Source: Sphaerisporangium sp.
GTDB lineage: Bacteria; Actinomycetota; Actinomycetes; Streptosporangiales; Streptosporangiaceae
Length of the DNA: 56,553 nucleotides
Reading direction: 5' to 3'
Assembly (NCBI GenBank): GCA_025964675.1
Contig: JAOPYI010000075.1
Location: 1-56,553, forward strand
How positions within the stretch are numbered: position 1 is the stretch's first letter; each line of letters begins with the position of its first letter. Below the pieces are notes generated by a model that worked only from the letters and a program-made list of their open reading frames with translations, did no database searches and was not told where the DNA came from. Made by a program: the position numbers and the translations under genes. Of this stretch, positions 53,708 through 56,553 are shown piece by piece.

Positions 53708-54109
53708 CTACTCGCTCGGCGTCAGGCGCAGCGAGACGGAGTTGATGCAGTAACGGTCGTCGGTGGGGGTCGGGTAGCCCTCCCCATGGAAGACGTGCCC
53801 GAGGTGGGAGTCGCAGCGGGCGCAGCGCGCCTCGACGCGCGACATGCCGAGCGTGTGGTCCTCGATGAGGGTCACCGCCTCCGACTCCGAGGGCTCGAAG
53901 AACGACGGCCACCCGCAGTGCGAGTCGAACTTCGTGTCCGAACGGAACAGCTCAGCACCGCAGGCACGGCAGGAATAGATCCCCGTCGTCTTGGTGTCGA
54001 CATACTCTCCGGTGAACGGACGCTCCGTGCCCGCGTGGCGAAGCACCCGGAACTCCTCGGGGGACAGCTGGACACGCCAGTCGGCGTCACTCTTGACCAC
54101 CTTCTCCAT
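53708..54109 (-). CDS. msrB: Peptide-methionine (R)-S-oxide reductase
   Basis: A 133-residue MsrB that repairs oxidised methionine in proteins. Zinc cysteines lie in GIYSCRACGAELF and SRVEARCARCDSHLGHVF. GWPSFFEP and RYCINSVSLRL are canonical, the last holding the catalytic Cys. ATG 54109 gives the family start (VVKSDADWRVQLSPEEFRVL). It is divergent from the LigD polymerase gene, with about 90 bases between them. Confidence 0.97.
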   Translation of the reverse strand: MEKVVKSDADWRVQLSPEEFRVLRHAGTERPFTGEYVDTKTTGIYSCRACGAELFRSDTKFDSHCGWPSFFEPSESEAVTLIEDHTLGMSRVEARCARCDSHLGHVFHGEGYPTPTDDRYCINSVSLRLTPSE

Positions 54110-54200
54110 GCCTCCAGCCTATGCGCGCGCGGAGCGGCGGCGCCCCCGGAGCCGGGACGGCTTTCTGGATCCTGTCGGAGGCGCGGGGTACGGTCGATGC

Positions 54201-55208
54201 ATGGCGTCGCCGTTCATCGAGCTCAACGTCGGGGGCAGGGTGATCAAGGTCACGAACCCCGACAAGATCTATTTCCCAGACATCGGGGCGACCAAGCGCG
54301 AGCTGGTCGAATATTACGTCTCCGTCGGTGACGGCGCGCTCCGCGCGCTCAAGGACCGGCCCACCTACCTCAAGCGCCACCCCGACGGCGTGCTTTCCGA
54401 GGCGATCTACCAGAAGCGCGTGCCGCCGCGGCACCCCGACTGGCTGGAGACGGTCACCATCCGCTTCCCGAGCGGGCGCACCGCCGACGCCCTGCGCGTC
54501 ACCGAGGTGGCCTCCATCGCCTACTGCGCCAACCTGGGCACGATCGACTTCCACCCGTGGCCCACCCGCGCCGACGACGTCGAGCACCCCGACGAGCTGC
54601 GCATCGACCTCGACCCCCAGCCCGGCACCGATTTCGACGACGCCAGGGAGACCGCGTTCGCCGTGCGCGAGGTCCTCGACGAGCTGGGTTTCCGCGGCTT
54701 CCCCAAGACCTCCGGCACCCGGGGCATCCACATCAACGTACGCATCGAGCGCCGCTGGTCGTTCACGGAGGTGAGGCAGAGCGCCATCGGTCTCGCCCGC
54801 GAGGTGGAGCGCCGGCGCCCTGACCTCACCACCACGGCCTGGTGGAAGGAGGAGCGTGGCGAGAAGGTCTTCATCGACTACAACCAGAACGCCCGCGACC
54901 GCACCATCGCCAGCGCCTACTCCGTGCGCGCCAGGCCGTACGCCCCGGTGTCCACGCCGGTGACCTGGGAGGAGCTGGCCGACGTCAACCCCCGTGACTT
55001 CGACATCCGCACCGTCCCGCCGAGGTTCGCCGAGCTGGGAGACGTGCACCGCGAGATCGACGACCGGGCGTTCTCCATCGAGCCGCTGCTGGAGTGGTAC
55101 GCCAAGGACGAGCGCGGCGACATGCCGTACCCCCCCAACTATCCGAAGATGCCGGGCGAGCCCAAACGGGTCCAGCCGTCCAAGGCACGCGAGAACACCA
55201 CCGACTGA
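54201..55208 (+). CDS. Stand-alone LigD polymerase domain (archaeo-eukaryotic primase type)
   Basis: A 335-residue LigD-POL-like protein. It starts VTNPDKIYFPDIGATKRELV and EYYVSVGDGALRALKDRPTY. The catalytic acids lie in ELRIDLDPQPGTDFDDA (DxD), followed by KTSGTRGIHINVRIE (S-x-H region) and EKVFIDYNQNARDRTIASAY (late Asp). Bacterial LigD often fuses this domain with nuclease and ligase domains; here it is separate, and a ligase domain lies at 15108. Such polymerases fill in breaks, often with ribonucleotides, during end joining. ATG 54201 fits the family; the longer frame overlaps msrB. Confidence 0.93.
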   Translation: MASPFIELNVGGRVIKVTNPDKIYFPDIGATKRELVEYYVSVGDGALRALKDRPTYLKRHPDGVLSEAIYQKRVPPRHPDWLETVTIRFPSGRTADALRVTEVASIAYCANLGTIDFHPWPTRADDVEHPDELRIDLDPQPGTDFDDARETAFAVREVLDELGFRGFPKTSGTRGIHINVRIERRWSFTEVRQSAIGLAREVERRRPDLTTTAWWKEERGEKVFIDYNQNARDRTIASAYSVRARPYAPVSTPVTWEELADVNPRDFDIRTVPPRFAELGDVHREIDDRAFSIEPLLEWYAKDERGDMPYPPNYPKMPGEPKRVQPSKARENTTD

Positions 55209-55274
55209 GCGGGCTGGGCATCACGCCCTATCCGAACAGCGCCTCCGCTCGGCGGATGACGGAGCCTCGCGTGC

Positions 55275-56420
55275 TCAGTCTTTCTCCGTGATGTCGGCGG
55301 GGGCCGCGCCCACGTCGGCGTGCCGGGACATGGTCGCGGCAGCCCTGCGCACGGCCCCCACGGGCACCGCGGGGACCAGCTTGTCCAGGAAGGCGTACCT
55401 TCGGGCGAGCGAGTCGACGTAGGCGCCGCTGTGGCCCGCCGCGGCCCGTACGTCGTGCCACCAGTCGGCGATGTCCCCCCAGCCGGGGGCGGCCAGCGAC
55501 CCGCCGAACTGCTGCACGGCCAGCGCCGAGCAGACCCCGGCGAAGGCCAGGCGGTCGTTCAGCGGCCAGCCCGAGAGGGTGCCGAGCACCAGGCCCGCCC
55601 CGAAGACGTCCCCGGCCCCCGTCGGGTCGAGCGCGGTGACCCGCAACGCCGGGACGTACGCCTCCTCGCCGGTCGTGGAGTCGATGGCCATCGCGCCGTT
55701 GGCGCCGTCGGTGACCACGGCTAGCGGCACCCGGTCGGCGATGTCGTACAGGGCCTCGCGCGGGGTCTCGGTGTTGGTGTACGCCATGGCCTCCACCGCG
55801 TTCGGCATGAAGGCGTGGCAGACGGCGAGCTGGTCGAGCAGGGCGGGTGACCAGGTCTCGGAGGGATCCCAGCCGACGTCGGCGAAGATCAGCGCGCCGT
55901 CCTCGCGCGCGAGGTCGGCCCAGGTGGACGCCTCCGCGCTGCCGAGCGGCTCCTCGACCGACAGCGGCGCGATCACGGCGCTCGAGCGCGGCGGGCGGCC
56001 GATCATCTCGGTGGACGCCATGGGTGGGGGGTGGCCGTGCGTGACCATGCTCCGGTCGCGGTTCACGGCCATCGAGACCGTCACAGGGGAGTGCCACCGC
56101 TGGAACCGCCGCGACCGTGACAGGTCGACCGACTCCTGCTCGGACAGGATCCGCCAGTTGAAGTCGGCGTAGTCGTCGTCGCCGAACGCGGCGGCCATCG
56201 AGGTGCGCAGGCCGAGGCGGCTGGAGGCGATGGCGAGGTTGGCGATGCCCCCCGGGCACGACCCCATCCCGTCGGCCCACACCTCGGTGCCTGCGGCCGG
56301 CATCGCCTGGAGCCCGGTGAAGACGATGTCGAGAAAGACGGTGCCCGCGGTGAACACGTCGAACTCCGGCCCGTCTGGGCTCCGTTGGCCGGCTAGTGGG
56401 TCGTACGCCTGGACAGACAC
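55275..56420 (-). CDS. PfkB-family carbohydrate kinase
   Basis: A 381-residue ribokinase-like sugar kinase. The N-terminal signature is DVFTAGTVFLDIVFTGLQAM and GSCPGGIANLAIASSRLGLR (GGxxxN). The C-terminal signature is VTALDPTGAGDVFGAGLVLG, with the catalytic Asp in DPTGAGD. The phosphoryl acceptor is an unknown sugar or nucleoside. GTG 56420, after GGAGGACTCACTCCC, gives the start VSVQAYDPLAG; longer frames lack a ribosome site. About 85 bases upstream lie tandem TGAGCA words suited to a DeoR-type regulator. Confidence 0.9.
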   Translation of the reverse strand: MSVQAYDPLAGQRSPDGPEFDVFTAGTVFLDIVFTGLQAMPAAGTEVWADGMGSCPGGIANLAIASSRLGLRTSMAAAFGDDDYADFNWRILSEQESVDLSRSRRFQRWHSPVTVSMAVNRDRSMVTHGHPPPMASTEMIGRPPRSSAVIAPLSVEEPLGSAEASTWADLAREDGALIFADVGWDPSETWSPALLDQLAVCHAFMPNAVEAMAYTNTETPREALYDIADRVPLAVVTDGANGAMAIDSTTGEEAYVPALRVTALDPTGAGDVFGAGLVLGTLSGWPLNDRLAFAGVCSALAVQQFGGSLAAPGWGDIADWWHDVRAAAGHSGAYVDSLARRYAFLDKLVPAVPVGAVRRAAATMSRHADVGAAPADITEKD

Positions 56421-56504
56421 GGGAGTGAGTCCTCCTCGACGGTGCGAAGGTGTGCGCACTCTTGCACGTTACGACGGCCCATATCAAGAGTTGACGGGCA
56501 TTGA

Positions 56505-56520
56505 TGCTCATTTTTGCTCA
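56505..56520. promoter_or_regulatory. Tandem TGAGCA boxes upstream of the sugar kinase
   Basis: On the minus strand TGAGCA occurs twice, 10 bases apart start to start, within TGAGCAAAAATGAGCATCAA. Head-to-tail repeats of such words are typical of DeoR-family operators near sugar genes. The regulator itself would lie outside the window. Confidence 0.45.
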
Positions 56521-56553
56521 GTTGCGCGCAGGAATGACTGATACCATCCTCAC

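Overview
The window is high-GC DNA with GTG starts, purine-rich Shine-Dalgarno sites and gene families typical of filamentous actinomycetes (GPP34, DUF3000, DUF1707, DUF4349, DUF6879, ROK/xylFGH, coproporphyrin-type heme genes). The family content fits Streptosporangiales (Streptosporangium/Nonomuraea-like). That placement is inferred from gene content, not from a marker gene.

Left part, about 1-22.9 kb, is accessory in character: short operons, many regulators and an unusual density of gene relics. It starts with an AraC-type regulator cut by the window edge, then an SDR relic, and a divergent ArsR regulator facing a P450/PEP-mutase-like pair. A membrane protein follows, then MFS and PAP2 relics behind an operator-like array, a glycolipid glycosyltransferase with a polysaccharide deacetylase, and MarR with an amidohydrolase. 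Next come small ORFs with strong ribosome binding sites, a GNAT enzyme, a DUF4259 fusion protein and an orphan histidine kinase. A membrane-protein/regulator cassette is flanked by direct repeats. Beyond it lie a LigD-type ligase, a GPP34-APC permease-GNAT operon, a second orphan kinase, a DNA-ligase relic, a secreted collagen-like protein and a MarR relic.

The Hen1-Pnkp RNA repair pair (23.0-27.0 kb) marks the change to a conserved block. Then come DUF6879, a PadR-DUF1707 operon with its own operator pair, a membrane-bound metal-dependent hydrolase, and aconitase preceded by an iron-box-like palindrome and a second dyad. After a P450 and a TSUP transporter comes the xylose ABC operon with its ROK regulator and a large hairpin between xylF and xylG. 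A secreted zinc peptidase, dxs, an APC permease, RNase D with DUF3000, and the heme set hemE-hemY-hemQ follow. The window ends with MsrB, a stand-alone LigD polymerase domain and a PfkB-type sugar kinase.

No CRISPR array, rRNA, intact tRNA, complete insertion sequence or phage module was seen. The best leads for new biology are the small-ORF cluster at 9.75-10.45 kb, the repeat-flanked cassette at 13.9-15.0 kb, the collagen-like secreted protein, the DUF4259 fusion, and the layered regulatory sites before aconitase.
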